Under the pieces are notes generated by a model. That model made no database searches and had not been told where the DNA came from. It was given only the letters and a program-made list of their open reading frames with translations. Shown piece after piece: positions 18,205-26,818 of a stretch of DNA of 64,000 nt. Origin of the DNA: Clostridia bacterium (GTDB lineage Bacteria; Bacillota; Clostridia; RGIG6154); assembly GCA_017410375.1 (NCBI GenBank), contig JAFQQW010000013.1, positions 1-64,000 on the forward strand. The letters are read 5' to 3'. Position numbers and translations under genes: made by a program. Positions within the stretch are counted from its first letter, which is position 1. Every line of letters begins with the position of its first letter.

Positions 18205-18236
18205 AAAAAAGCATACCGCAAATGCGGTATGCTTTG
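18205..18236 (-). terminator. Terminator after the Cys-rich protein gene
   Basis: AAGCATACCGCA pairs with TGCGGTATGCTT, a perfect 12-base stem with a 2-base centre; the minus-strand transcript continues into a T-run. Confidence 0.9.
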
Positions 18237-18239
18237 ATT

Positions 18240-19094
18240 TTATCTGCAGCCTCTGTTACAGTTCCCGTCCTCCGCATCACTGAAGAAATCGTGCTTCTGG
18301 GGCGGGTAAAATTCGTCCACAGGGAATTCGATGCGATCAAACAGCTCGCAGGGGTTTTCCGCAGAAGTACCCACGCATTCGCTTTCCGGTACACAGAAAT
18401 CATAAACCGGAATGAGAAGCTGTACATTTCGTTCAAGCTTTACAATGGAGAACAAGCCTAAGGTTACATATACCTGTCTGCCTGCATCCGGTTCTGCAAA
18501 CACATCATCAAAGCACTTGCAGATAAAGTCGGGCGCGCCGGCAATATCATACTGGTTGCAGCAGCAATGATTGTTGCAGCAATTTTCAGGCTCTACAATT
18601 TTTGCAGACAAGCTAATGGGTTCTACAACCTCAACGACCGCCTGGGGCATATTGGTTTTCATAAGCATCTGCGGATCTAATTCATCGTAGGCAAAAGTAG
18701 AACGGAAAATCTTGGATTTACCTTCGGAGCCGAACAAAACAACCTTTTTGTCATAAACCGCAAGCCCCTCTACCCGCTTGGTTTTCATTAAACCGCAGAA
18801 TACATCTAATGTAACTTTAAAAAAGAATTTAATGTCAATGGTATAATAGCCCGAATTGAAAGGCACCGGTTCTACATCCTGATGTACATACAAAATTTGC
18901 GCATTGCTGACTTTAACGGACAATGCGTTTTCAATCAGCTCCTGCCCTTCACGGCAGAGATACACCCGCAAATCTTCGAGACATTCCTTGTCACGGCAGG
19001 AATCATACACCTTGTCTGTATGGATACAAACCGCTTCACGGATACCGTTGCAACCGTCACCGCAAATCGGACCCGGCACTACTTCTCTTCCCAT
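18240..19094 (-). CDS. Cysteine-rich conserved protein of unknown function
   Basis: A 284-residue soluble protein with many cysteines, including CGDGCNGIREAVC and SCRDKECLEDLRVYLC near the N-terminus, a central CCNNHCCCNQ cluster and a Cys-rich tail. I recall the N-terminal pattern from other clostridial genomes but know of no assigned function. No signal peptide or membrane segment. The ATG at 19094 is chosen because AGGAGG lies 7 bases upstream; two in-frame ATGs further up overlap or precede that site. It lies next to spoIIE and opposite a propeller-like gene. A spore-coat or mother-cell role is possible because Cys-rich proteins are common there, but the sequence does not prove it. Confidence 0.7.
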   Translation of the reverse strand: MGREVVPGPICGDGCNGIREAVCIHTDKVYDSCRDKECLEDLRVYLCREGQELIENALSVKVSNAQILYVHQDVEPVPFNSGYYTIDIKFFFKVTLDVFCGLMKTKRVEGLAVYDKKVVLFGSEGKSKIFRSTFAYDELDPQMLMKTNMPQAVVEVVEPISLSAKIVEPENCCNNHCCCNQYDIAGAPDFICKCFDDVFAEPDAGRQVYVTLGLFSIVKLERNVQLLIPVYDFCVPESECVGTSAENPCELFDRIEFPVDEFYPPQKHDFFSDAEDGNCNRGCR

Positions 19095-19216
19095 ATCCAT
19101 TCCTCCTATTCTTATTTCGGGTTTCCCCATTTACATACTATGTGAAAAAACAAATAATGTGCCAAAAAACTCATGCGGGGACACTTTTTCCAAAACACAG
19201 ATTGAATGATTTTATT

Positions 19217-19245
19217 GAATAACCACTCTTTCTCCCGCATATATT
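19217..19245 (+). promoter_or_regulatory. Possible sigma-E-like promoter of the propeller-like gene
   Basis: GAATAACC and CATATATT are separated by 13 bases, resembling the mother-cell sigma-E pattern (ATA-containing -35 and CATAyAnT -10). The predicted start is about 24 bases before the start codon, with GGAG in between. The match is partial; no convincing sigma-A promoter is seen here. Confidence 0.3.
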
Positions 19246-19275
19246 GAAACAAAAACCGGATAAGGAGAAAAAACT

Positions 19276-20433
19276 ATGAAGCAAGTTCTGTACACACCGC
19301 AAGGACTCTGGAAATTTTACCACGACGAAAAAAAGGGCATCTGCTTTTATGCCCCGAAAAGCACAACACCCATGCTGTTATTCGAAAAGGGATGTGCTGA
19401 TTTTGATACCGCCTGCGACGAAAAAGGCAATCTCTTTCTAATCAGCCAGGACGACAAAAACAATCTGTATTTATTCTATTATGATAAAAAACGTTGGAAC
19501 CGCCAATGCATTTTAGAATCTAAAAGTGTTGTTCCGTATGACAAAAATTTCCGTCTTTTTTGCACAAACGGCTGGGTGCATGCCTTTTACAATATCCGCC
19601 ACGAAGCCCAGTATCTTCTGGTGCACCATATGTTAAACGAAAACACAAAGCCGGAGGTCATTGAATCCAGAAGTTATCCGTTTTGTTATGCCGTCACGCA
19701 GGACAGCAAACAAAACATACATGTATTCTATGAAAAAAGCGGACTGATGCAAAAAACATTTTTCTGGCAGAACAAAGCCTGGGTAGAACCGAAGCTTCTT
19801 ACCGAAATCAATGGCGACTTGATTTCTCTGCAGGGTATTTTTGATGAAAATGATGCGATGCATCTTGTGTACAGCCGTCGCAACAAGCAGGAATATTCGG
19901 TTTGTTATTTAAGCGAGCGGGGCACGCAAACTTTGCTCAGCGGTCTTGAAAACGCACCCGAGCCGATTATTTTGCAGTTTAAAGAGTATCACATTCTGTT
20001 CCGCATGGCAGGAAGATTGCTCCAAAGCAGTGCCATCCGTCCCGAAGAAGGCTTTTTAAAACCACAGTACTATTTCCCCGGAAGCTTTAATCCGCACAGC
20101 CTTTTCCGCATCAAAACCTCACAGACCTTACGTCGACACCATATTTTCGTCGATACTATTTACGGCACCGAGGCGCGTCCCGACCGTTTTGATGCGACCT
20201 TAATCGGAGAAGCTTTAAATGCCATTGATTTTGCTCTGCCCGAAAAACCCGTTGAGCAAGAAAGTGACCTTACACAGTATATGCAGGAGGTTTCGGATTT
20301 CCAAAAGGAAGAACAAAAAGAAACCGTCTATGATTCTCCTGCCCCCGAAGTGACGCCCCTCGATTCCAAATTAGATGCCTTTGAGGCACGCATCTCCGCC
20401 TTAGAAAACCAATTTAAAAAAGCAGATTCATGA
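19276..20433 (+). CDS. Unknown soluble protein, probable beta-propeller with C-terminal coiled coil
   Basis: A 385-residue protein I cannot assign to a family. It has repeating segments of the form (N/H)xLYLFYYDK, WVHAFYNIR, NIHVFYEKSG and AMHLVYSRR, spaced roughly 40-50 residues, as in beta-propellers built from hydrophobic strands. The last 30 residues (LDSKLDAFEARISALENQFK) are a heptad coiled coil, after an acidic linker of about 40 residues. No signal peptide. It is one of the few plus-strand genes, transcribed divergently from the Cys-rich gene, with AAGGAG upstream. Possible envelope or spore-associated protein; uncertain. Confidence 0.65.
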   Translation: MKQVLYTPQGLWKFYHDEKKGICFYAPKSTTPMLLFEKGCADFDTACDEKGNLFLISQDDKNNLYLFYYDKKRWNRQCILESKSVVPYDKNFRLFCTNGWVHAFYNIRHEAQYLLVHHMLNENTKPEVIESRSYPFCYAVTQDSKQNIHVFYEKSGLMQKTFFWQNKAWVEPKLLTEINGDLISLQGIFDENDAMHLVYSRRNKQEYSVCYLSERGTQTLLSGLENAPEPIILQFKEYHILFRMAGRLLQSSAIRPEEGFLKPQYYFPGSFNPHSLFRIKTSQTLRRHHIFVDTIYGTEARPDRFDATLIGEALNAIDFALPEKPVEQESDLTQYMQEVSDFQKEEQKETVYDSPAPEVTPLDSKLDAFEARISALENQFKKADS

Positions 20434-20449
20434 AGAATCTGCTTTTTTT
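20416..20449. terminator. Bidirectional terminator between convergent genes
   Basis: AAGCAGATTC and GAATCTGCTT form a 10-base stem flanked by A-run and T-run, so it can end both the plus-strand propeller-like gene and the minus-strand cyclophilin gene. The stop codon of the plus-strand gene lies within the hairpin. Confidence 0.85.
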
Positions 20450-20451
20450 GA

Positions 20452-20922
20452 TTAGTCGATTGTTACTTCTTTCATAACCTGATCCACTCTGGGTCTGTCC
20501 ATATAGTCTGTGGGGATGCCTGCGATTTCATCAACCACATCCATACCCTCTACAACCTTGCCGAACGCGGCATACTGACCGTCTAAGTGCGGAGCATCCT
20601 GATGCATGATAAAGAACTGCGAGCCGGCAGAATTAGGATCCATTGCACGTGCCATGGAAAGCACACCTCTTTCATGCTTCAAATCATTCTTAAAGCCGTT
20701 TGCTGCAAATTCACCTTCAATTTGATAGCCCGGGCCACCCATGCCGTTGCCGTTGGGGCAACCGCCCTGAATCATAAAGCCCGGAATTACGCGGTGGAAA
20801 ATTAAACCGTTATAAAAGCCTTCTTTAACCAGCTTTTCAAAGTTTGCCACGGATTTGGGTGCGATTTCGGGATACAGTTCAATTTTAATCTGCTTTCCGT
20901 TTTCCATTGTAATTGTTACCAT
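20452..20922 (-). CDS. Peptidyl-prolyl cis-trans isomerase, cyclophilin type
   Basis: A 156-residue single-domain cyclophilin that speeds proline isomerisation during protein folding. The hallmark [13 protein letters not shown] (active-site Arg and Phe), the GSQFFI segment and [10 protein letters not shown] are all present. No signal peptide, so it is cytoplasmic. Good ribosome binding site (AAAAGGAG). The gene upstream on the same strand (PHP/metallophosphoesterase) ends 21 bases away, so the two may share a transcript. Confidence 0.95.
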   Translation of the reverse strand: MVTITMENGKQIKIELYPEIAPKSVANFEKLVKEGFYNGLIFHRVIPGFMIQGGCPNGNGMGGPGYQIEGEFAANGFKNDLKHERGVLSMARAMDPNSAGSQFFIMHQDAPHLDGQYAAFGKVVEGMDVVDEIAGIPTDYMDRPRVDQVMKEVTID

Positions 20923-20943
20923 TGTTCATTTCTCCTTTTATGT

Positions 20944-23121
20944 TTATTTATGGTTATTACCATTATAATTTTTTAATTCTGCGTATTCACCGTTCTCTAA
21001 AAAGACAGCCGGCGCAAAATAGGCGTTGGAATACACACTTCCGTCTTCTTTCTTATAAAAGCTGTGTTCGTCCCCTGTCGGTCCGTGACCATACAGATAC
21101 ACATCTGCCTTTCCCTCAAGGTCAATTACCCGATGACACAAAAGAAAGTCTTTTCCGAAGAGCGTTACGATTGTGTTTGATTCCACCACCTTGCTTTTAT
21201 CTGCAATTTTCTGAACATATTCAGGTAAATCGTTATTTCCGCGAACAATAAAAACTTGTTTTGCATGGTTTTCCATACATTTGATCAGTGTCGGAATGTA
21301 GTCTTTGTATAAAGGAATGTCTTCCTCTTTCCGACCTGCCTTTAAATTGTCGCACAAATCACCCGTATGCACAATAATATCTGCCTTAGCTTTTCGAATC
21401 AGCTTTTTAATAAACGGATATCCGTCTAAAGGAATATCACCGATATGCAACAGCTTTTCCCCTTTGTAATTTAAAAGATGTGCAGGAATTTCAACCGCTC
21501 TTCGTTCGTTGGGAATGGTGCTGTATATGCTTTCATCTGCGGTATAATAAATCGGATTGGACAAAAGGATACATCTGTCCTCTTTATATACACTTACGCG
21601 CACAAAGTTTACCTTATCGGTCATAGAAACAGATATTTCGCCCGTGTAGTCGTTTTCAACGTTTTCGGTTTTAACATCCTTGCCGTTCACCGTCCACACG
21701 ACCCTTGATTTTTCAGGCAGTCCTTTTACGGAAGTATATACCGTTTTGGCTTCGTTGGTAAACACAACATTCCCCATGTCGTTTCCGTCTTGGTCGTAAA
21801 AACAAAAATCCACATGTTGCAGATATACAGGGTCACCCGTGTAGAGATTTCCCGCTTTCATGCTTTCAATAAATTCGTTTTCACAAGGGTTTTCTGCCGC
21901 TATATACGCACAGAAATTATTACGATCAAACCAGTTTAAGCTGTTGGAGTGATTGTCGCTGTCGCCATATCCACTGATAAAAATTCCGTTCGCGGATAAA
22001 GTATCCCAAAGCTTTAAAAAAGTTGAAAATTTTGTGTTGTTTCTGCCAATCGGAAAGCCTACCTCCAGCATGGTTGCACCATACGCACGGTTTGAAACGT
22101 AATCGTCAATCACCTCGGGTGCAAGCTCGTCTGCAAGTTCGGGATTTAACCGCAGTCTGTCTTTTAAAGCATCAAACGGATGGTTTCTTGCATAGATTCC
22201 GCCGTACGCCTTTACATGCTCGATTGCCTGTTGTTCGGTTACATTATAATTGTGTTTCTGATAGTCAATCACAGGCACTTTTGTGGAAAAACAGATTTTA
22301 TGCGGTCCTGCCGCTGTAATTTCATAGGTTACAATAGGTGTTACGCCATATTTTTTGCCGATTTCATCCGCAAGCCGTTGTTGCTCAATTCTGCCCTCTT
22401 CAAAGGCAAGCGCCCAGTCGATGGAAAGACTTTTTAAGAACAAAGTAGCTTCCGCCCCACATCGTGCAGACACGGAAAAGGTAATCTGGGCTAAAATATT
22501 ATCGCCACCGCCTATTTTTTCTGCATCCGTCAAAAGATTTAAATCAATGGTATCCGCTTCAAAAGATAATGGTTTTACAACGCGATATGCGTTTTCCAGT
22601 CCTTCTGCGTTGCCCGCCACATATAAAATATGACCGTTTTCAAATTCAGGCGGTCGCTGAGAAAGCTTTACATCTACCATGACTCTTGCATTTTCTCCAA
22701 ATCCCTTAGCATGCATAGCAAGATGAAGCATGGTTTTTGCAAGCAAAGCATATTCATGACGTTTTTGCGAAGAACCGAAGGCAAGGCTTACGGTTGACCA
22801 TTCCTCCGTTTTTCCCTTTGCCGTTATATTTAATATTTTGTTATCATCAATAAACCATGTGCAATCTTCGTCTTGCTTCTCCACCGTAAAACCCTTATGT
22901 CTTGGTCTTAACGGATCATCTGACGGCTCATGAATCATAATTTCACCTTGGGAAAAATCAAAGTATGAAACCTGATTTTCTCTCGGACCCATGCGACTGT
23001 CATGATCGGTTATATACATATGTTGCATCCCAAGCTTTTGGGCATTGTAAAAATGCCCCTCCATGCTCGCCTGACTTTCCCAGGCAGAATGCATATGTAA
23101 ATGTATCGGCCAATATTTCAT
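20944..23121 (-). CDS. PHP-like domain joined to a calcineurin-like metallophosphoesterase
   Basis: A 725-residue soluble protein. The N-terminus has the PHP-type metal motif HLHMHSAW and ITDHDSR; a later YARNHPFD and GYGDSDNH segment extend it. The C-terminal 150 residues are a separate metallophosphoesterase: LLHIGDIPLDG, VHTGDLCDN, IVRGNNDLPEY, LLCHR and YLYGHGPTGD, matching the GD...GDxxD...GNHD-like...GHxH series with N for H in GNND. Two metal-dependent phosphoesterase modules in one chain is unusual. ATG at 23121 follows AAGGAGGGG; longer in-frame starts overlap the upstream SGNH gene. It lies in a group of carbohydrate-related hydrolases, so a sugar-phosphate or capsular substrate is possible. 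Confidence 0.8.
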   Translation of the reverse strand: MKYWPIHLHMHSAWESQASMEGHFYNAQKLGMQHMYITDHDSRMGPRENQVSYFDFSQGEIMIHEPSDDPLRPRHKGFTVEKQDEDCTWFIDDNKILNITAKGKTEEWSTVSLAFGSSQKRHEYALLAKTMLHLAMHAKGFGENARVMVDVKLSQRPPEFENGHILYVAGNAEGLENAYRVVKPLSFEADTIDLNLLTDAEKIGGGDNILAQITFSVSARCGAEATLFLKSLSIDWALAFEEGRIEQQRLADEIGKKYGVTPIVTYEITAAGPHKICFSTKVPVIDYQKHNYNVTEQQAIEHVKAYGGIYARNHPFDALKDRLRLNPELADELAPEVIDDYVSNRAYGATMLEVGFPIGRNNTKFSTFLKLWDTLSANGIFISGYGDSDNHSNSLNWFDRNNFCAYIAAENPCENEFIESMKAGNLYTGDPVYLQHVDFCFYDQDGNDMGNVVFTNEAKTVYTSVKGLPEKSRVVWTVNGKDVKTENVENDYTGEISVSMTDKVNFVRVSVYKEDRCILLSNPIYYTADESIYSTIPNERRAVEIPAHLLNYKGEKLLHIGDIPLDGYPFIKKLIRKAKADIIVHTGDLCDNLKAGRKEEDIPLYKDYIPTLIKCMENHAKQVFIVRGNNDLPEYVQKIADKSKVVESNTIVTLFGKDFLLCHRVIDLEGKADVYLYGHGPTGDEHSFYKKEDGSVYSNAYFAPAVFLENGEYAELKNYNGNNHK

Positions 23122-23152
23122 AGTACCCCTCCTTGCTGTATCAAAGTACAAA

Positions 23153-23770
23153 TCATACAGGCAGACCCGTAAGCTTTTCATCTGCTCCGCAATTGGATTT
23201 TTGCTCTGCACCCGCTAAAGCTTCTGCCGTTTTTTTAATAATATCAACAATCTGTTTTGCACATACTTCCGAGCCCTCATCCGTTAAGTGGATATTGTCA
23301 TCATTTCTTATATACCGATTAATGTCTTTCGCTACGGTACTGTACAAATCGTTTATAATAACACCTTTTTCTTCAAGCAAAGGAACAATCATTTTATTGT
23401 ATCTATCTATTACTAAATTTCTGTTATACATATTTTCTCCCGAAACAGGGGTCGTTGTTGCAAAAATAACCTTATCATATTTTGAGAGCAATATGTCGGC
23501 TACTCTGAGCATATTTGTTCTATATTCATCCTCTGTGGAAAAAGACCCGTCCCCAAACAAATCACACGTATCCCACAAACCGTTATTCCAATGCACAATT
23601 CTGCTGCCTGCCATATCCGCTCTCCAGTCGAAAAGACCTCGCAAGGTATATTTGGCAAACCGACAATTATCTTTTGGCTGAAAGACTTCGTATACATCGC
23701 CTAAAAGCTCCGGCACAAGGCACCCGTAACCGATTAGTCTTATAGAATCTCCTATCAATGTTACCTTCAT
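23153..23770 (-). CDS. SGNH/GDSL-type hydrolase (esterase)
   Basis: A 205-residue protein of the SGNH fold. The nucleophile block LIGDSIR is at the N-terminus and the catalytic Asp-x-x-His block is DNIHLTDEG near residue 163; TTTPVSGEN is a likely block III region. Such enzymes remove acetyl or acyl groups from carbohydrates. No signal peptide, so it should be intracellular. AAGGAG precedes the ATG. It sits between the metallophosphoesterase and an alpha/beta hydrolase, consistent with a role in deacylating imported oligosaccharides. Confidence 0.88.
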   Translation of the reverse strand: MKVTLIGDSIRLIGYGCLVPELLGDVYEVFQPKDNCRFAKYTLRGLFDWRADMAGSRIVHWNNGLWDTCDLFGDGSFSTEDEYRTNMLRVADILLSKYDKVIFATTTPVSGENMYNRNLVIDRYNKMIVPLLEEKGVIINDLYSTVAKDINRYIRNDDNIHLTDEGSEVCAKQIVDIIKKTAEALAGAEQKSNCGADEKLTGLPV

Positions 23771-23798
23771 TTTTTCTTCTCCTTACCAAAGTATTTTT

Positions 23799-24521
23799 TT
23801 AGTTGCAATGCTTTTCAATAAACTCTATGATTGCTGTATTGTCCGTAAGTCCATGGGGGTGATGTCCACAATTTTCTTTCCCGAACACAACGATATTGCC
23901 ATTGTTTTTCCGATAGTATTTTTCAAGAATCTGTCCGTTTTCATCATAAGGTACAACCTCGTCCGAATCACCGTACACCATAACAACCGGAATATTGTTT
24001 TGAATGAGTATATCCAGCTTATCCACCGGATTTTCTCTGTAATTGATTAAATCAATAAGATTCATGCCCGTTGCATCTACAAATTCCTGCATCATGCTGT
24101 TTCCTGCTTTACCAATACCTGCAGGACAAGACAGAAAATTCATAACCGGCGCATCAAGGTAGAGAACCTGCACATACGAAGGATGCCTTGCTGCAAATTT
24201 AGATGCAATCAATCCACCACAGCTCATGCCGATGGGTACACACTTTTTATGCAAACCAAATTCGTTAGCCACATACTCTGCAAACCGCTTTTTTAAATCA
24301 AGGTCTTCATCTAAACACCAACGCGTAATATTTTTTATGTAAGCCAAATGCCATCCGCGTTTAAGCATTTCAATCTCAAGATTGGGAAACGCATCAAAAT
24401 ATTCGGTTTTAATCATCCAGTTTTTGTTCTTGTTCGGCTTCAAAGGAAAAACCAGTATTGCTTCTCTTCCCTCAAATTCAAAATCAATTCTTTTAAATCC
24501 GTTCCACAAAGATTCTTTCAA
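23799..24521 (-). CDS. Alpha/beta hydrolase
   Basis: A 240-residue alpha/beta hydrolase. The nucleophile elbow is GMSCGG (Ser near residue 99), the acid is in YGDSDEVVP (Asp), and the catalytic His is in NCGHHPHG near the C-terminus. The start is a TTG at 24521 preceded by AAGGA at 7 bases; no better ATG is available. No signal peptide. Likely an intracellular carboxylesterase acting on acylated sugars, judged by the neighbouring SGNH hydrolase and GH28 genes; the substrate cannot be read from the sequence. Confidence 0.85.
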   Translation of the reverse strand: MKESLWNGFKRIDFEFEGREAILVFPLKPNKNKNWMIKTEYFDAFPNLEIEMLKRGWHLAYIKNITRWCLDEDLDLKKRFAEYVANEFGLHKKCVPIGMSCGGLIASKFAARHPSYVQVLYLDAPVMNFLSCPAGIGKAGNSMMQEFVDATGMNLIDLINYRENPVDKLDILIQNNIPVVMVYGDSDEVVPYDENGQILEKYYRKNNGNIVVFGKENCGHHPHGLTDNTAIIEFIEKHCN

Positions 24522-24595
24522 TCTTAAATCCTTCTTTCTTTTTTGCCAAGTTTCAAATAAAAGGCAAATAATTCAGACACTGTTTCCAGGTATAT

Positions 24596-25444
24596 TTAAT
24601 TCTCGCTTCGTCTTGGCTTTTCGCCTTTTTCAATATCCATCGGTGTTGAATGCTGCAGCTTAATGTTTCCGTCACTACAAGCTACAATTCGAGGCGCATC
24701 AAACCCAGAAACAGTTACATTTTCAAAAATTATATCTCTGAAATTCAATGCTTTGGCAACAGGCAAATCTCTTGCACCTTCCCTTGCCGTAATGATACAG
24801 TTTTTCATTTTAAAAGTCAGCGGTTCGTCTTCAGGACAACAGATATTTATAGGCAAGCATACGTCATTAAAAACACAATCTTCAAACATAATGTTATCTA
24901 ATGCTCTGTTACATGCCCACACATGCCCGAAAGCTTGCGAAAATACCGAATCCACATTTTCAAATCTGCAATTTTTAATTAAAATGTCGCCCGGTATTCT
25001 CCTGATTTTCGCACGGTAGTCACAGTAATACAAAAACGCGTTAAGACAATTGTGTCGACAATTTTCATCGGTAGCTGCTCTGTTTTTTTTCTGTTCCGGA
25101 GACAAATTACCACGAAAACCGTATTTGTTCGGTGCAACAACCGCACAATTTTCAACCAACACATTTGTACCTCCAAAGCGCAAAGCACTACAGGATGAAT
25201 TCAGCACAGAGTTTCGCACAACTACATTGATATTATCGAATCCTGCAATGGCATCATCCCCCGAATAAAACACAGTATCTTCCACAACCACATCGTCGCA
25301 GGTTCTTATGTCAAAACCATCGTGCCCACCAAGCACAGTAATACCTTTAACATGTATATTTTTACTGTTCTGAATGGCGTGCGCCCAGTTGGCACTGTCT
25401 TTCATCGTATAGCCTGAAAGTGTTACATTTTCACAAAACCACAT
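24596..25444 (-). CDS. GH28-like protein, C-terminal part (separated by frameshift)
   Basis: A 282-residue open frame that is the main part of a GH28-like beta-helix protein; its first residues MWFCENVTLSGYTM match the interior of such enzymes, not a start. The active-site region HDGFDIRTCDD and YSGDDAIAGF resembles the NTD and DD motifs. No ribosome binding site lies at a normal distance from its ATG. If one A is added to the A6 run at 25518-25523, the upstream frame continues as NATISGQNCYDELGEEKY and joins this frame, giving one protein of about 435 residues. So this is half of a broken gene, or of an intact gene with a sequencing or assembly error. Confidence 0.8.
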   Translation of the reverse strand: MWFCENVTLSGYTMKDSANWAHAIQNSKNIHVKGITVLGGHDGFDIRTCDDVVVEDTVFYSGDDAIAGFDNINVVVRNSVLNSSCSALRFGGTNVLVENCAVVAPNKYGFRGNLSPEQKKNRAATDENCRHNCLNAFLYYCDYRAKIRRIPGDILIKNCRFENVDSVFSQAFGHVWACNRALDNIMFEDCVFNDVCLPINICCPEDEPLTFKMKNCIITAREGARDLPVAKALNFRDIIFENVTVSGFDAPRIVACSDGNIKLQHSTPMDIEKGEKPRRSEN

Positions 25445-25446
25445 AT

Positions 25447-25899
25447 TTATGCCGTGCGGTCCTCTGTATTTTTCTTCACCCAGTTCATCATAGCAGTTTT
25501 GCCCGGATATGGTTGCATTTTTTCACCGATTATGGCGACATTTTTCGCATTTATCGCCCGGACTATCGCATTATTCCAACGACTGTATGGCTTTACGGAT
25601 CGAGACTGACTTATTGATGTATCAACAACTTTCTCAAGGTCTTCCGGATTTACGGGTTCTATCTTATCATCAAGATACGCACAATAATCTTCAGGATCTG
25701 TGCTTCCTGTCAAAATCGCCCCTTCCATAAGATGCAATGTAACATTAGACCTTATTCGTAATCCACCAGTCAAAAAATTTCCACACGGAATAACAACTTC
25801 TCCTCCGCCTGCCAAAAAACATTCATCAATCGCTTTTTGAATTTGCTTTGTACAAATCTCATTTCCGGCTTTTGCACCAAAATCAGTAATATAGTACAC
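25447..25899 (-). CDS. GH28-like protein, N-terminal part (ends at frameshift)
   Basis: A 150-residue frame starting MYYITDFGAKAG (GTG at 25899, 8 bases after GAGGAG), which is the normal N-terminus of GH28-like enzymes: ITDFGA, then QKAIDEC and GGGEVVIPCG. After residue VAIIGEK the sequence becomes unlike the family (MQPYPGKTAMMN) and stops, because the reading frame shifts at an A6 run (25518-25523). The true product should continue into the 24596-25444 frame. Together with the SGNH and alpha/beta hydrolases and the isomerase upstream it forms a small glycan-use cluster. Confidence 0.78.
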   Translation of the reverse strand: MYYITDFGAKAGNEICTKQIQKAIDECFLAGGGEVVIPCGNFLTGGLRIRSNVTLHLMEGAILTGSTDPEDYCAYLDDKIEPVNPEDLEKVVDTSISQSRSVKPYSRWNNAIVRAINAKNVAIIGEKMQPYPGKTAMMNWVKKNTEDRTA

Positions 25900-25957
25900 G
25901 ATGCCCACTCCTCATTTTGTAACACTATTTAACTTTCCTAAGTAAAAATCGCATAAT

Positions 25958-26794
25958 TCAAAACCCGTTTTTCATATACGCCACTTTACATGCACGGGCA
26001 TAACATTGCGAAACATATTCTTCAATTGTCATTTGGGTATACATATCATTGTCGTGTCGGTTTGGCTTACTGGTTTTATTCAGTTCAAATGTAAGAATAT
26101 CGTTATAAGCGTATCTGTTTAATCTTTCAACAACGCTTTCCCAGGACGTAATGCCATCAAAGGGAAGCAGATGTAAATCGTCTGTCCAGATAATATTCCC
26201 GTCAAAATCACTGACCCCTAAATTGTCATTTAAATGGGTCGCAATGAGTCTGTCCCCGTACAAGCTTAGCATATCTTTTCCTCTGTTATAGCAAAGCTCA
26301 TGCCCCGTATCCCAGCAAAATCCAACATTTTTGCATGTAGAAAAGGCATTCATCAATGATGCAAGGTATGCTTCGCCCTCGGTGTTCTCAAAGGCAATTC
26401 TGACATTTGATTTTTCAGCCTCCCGAACAACCCGTCCGAAATTCTCAATTCCTGCCGAATTTGGTCCGTCGCTCGGCTCAAAACCGATGTATGTATGGGC
26501 AACCATAATCGGAACACCCGATTCCGCACAATCTCTAACACACTCTAAAAGCTCATTTACGGCTTTTTCCGCTTCGGCATCACGCTTCCACATCTTTGCT
26601 GCATTTATAAAAGGTGCATGGACAGACTGATATATCATTCCGATTTCATCGGCTAATTTACGATAACTTTTTGTTTGTTTATCCCAATTTGTAAAAAAGG
26701 CATCAAATCCCGTTTGTTTGAAAAGAGAAATCTGTTCTTCTATACTGATTCCATACTGTGAACTTGTTCCCAAGCACAACTTTGTTTTATACAC
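25958..26794 (-). CDS. Sugar phosphate isomerase/epimerase (xylose isomerase-like TIM barrel)
   Basis: A 278-residue TIM-barrel protein of the AP-endonuclease-2/xylose-isomerase-like superfamily. Metal-ligand segments are FENTEG (Glu), WDTGHE (Asp, His), THLNDN (His, Asp) and a late FELNK (Glu). These enzymes isomerise or epimerise sugars or related ketoses with Mn or Zn. The start is a GTG with AAAGGGG upstream. It is likely the first gene of the glycan cluster running to 20944; specific substrate unknown. Confidence 0.88.
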   Translation of the reverse strand: MYKTKLCLGTSSQYGISIEEQISLFKQTGFDAFFTNWDKQTKSYRKLADEIGMIYQSVHAPFINAAKMWKRDAEAEKAVNELLECVRDCAESGVPIMVAHTYIGFEPSDGPNSAGIENFGRVVREAEKSNVRIAFENTEGEAYLASLMNAFSTCKNVGFCWDTGHELCYNRGKDMLSLYGDRLIATHLNDNLGVSDFDGNIIWTDDLHLLPFDGITSWESVVERLNRYAYNDILTFELNKTSKPNRHDNDMYTQMTIEEYVSQCYARACKVAYMKNGF

Positions 26795-26818
26795 AACAAT
26801 CAGCCCCTTTCCATATCA

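Noticed and set aside
25515-25530. Programmed ribosomal frameshift in the GH28-like gene
   Set aside because: The A6 run could allow slippage, but there is no stimulatory structure evident and the family normally has one continuous frame; mutation or sequencing error is simpler.
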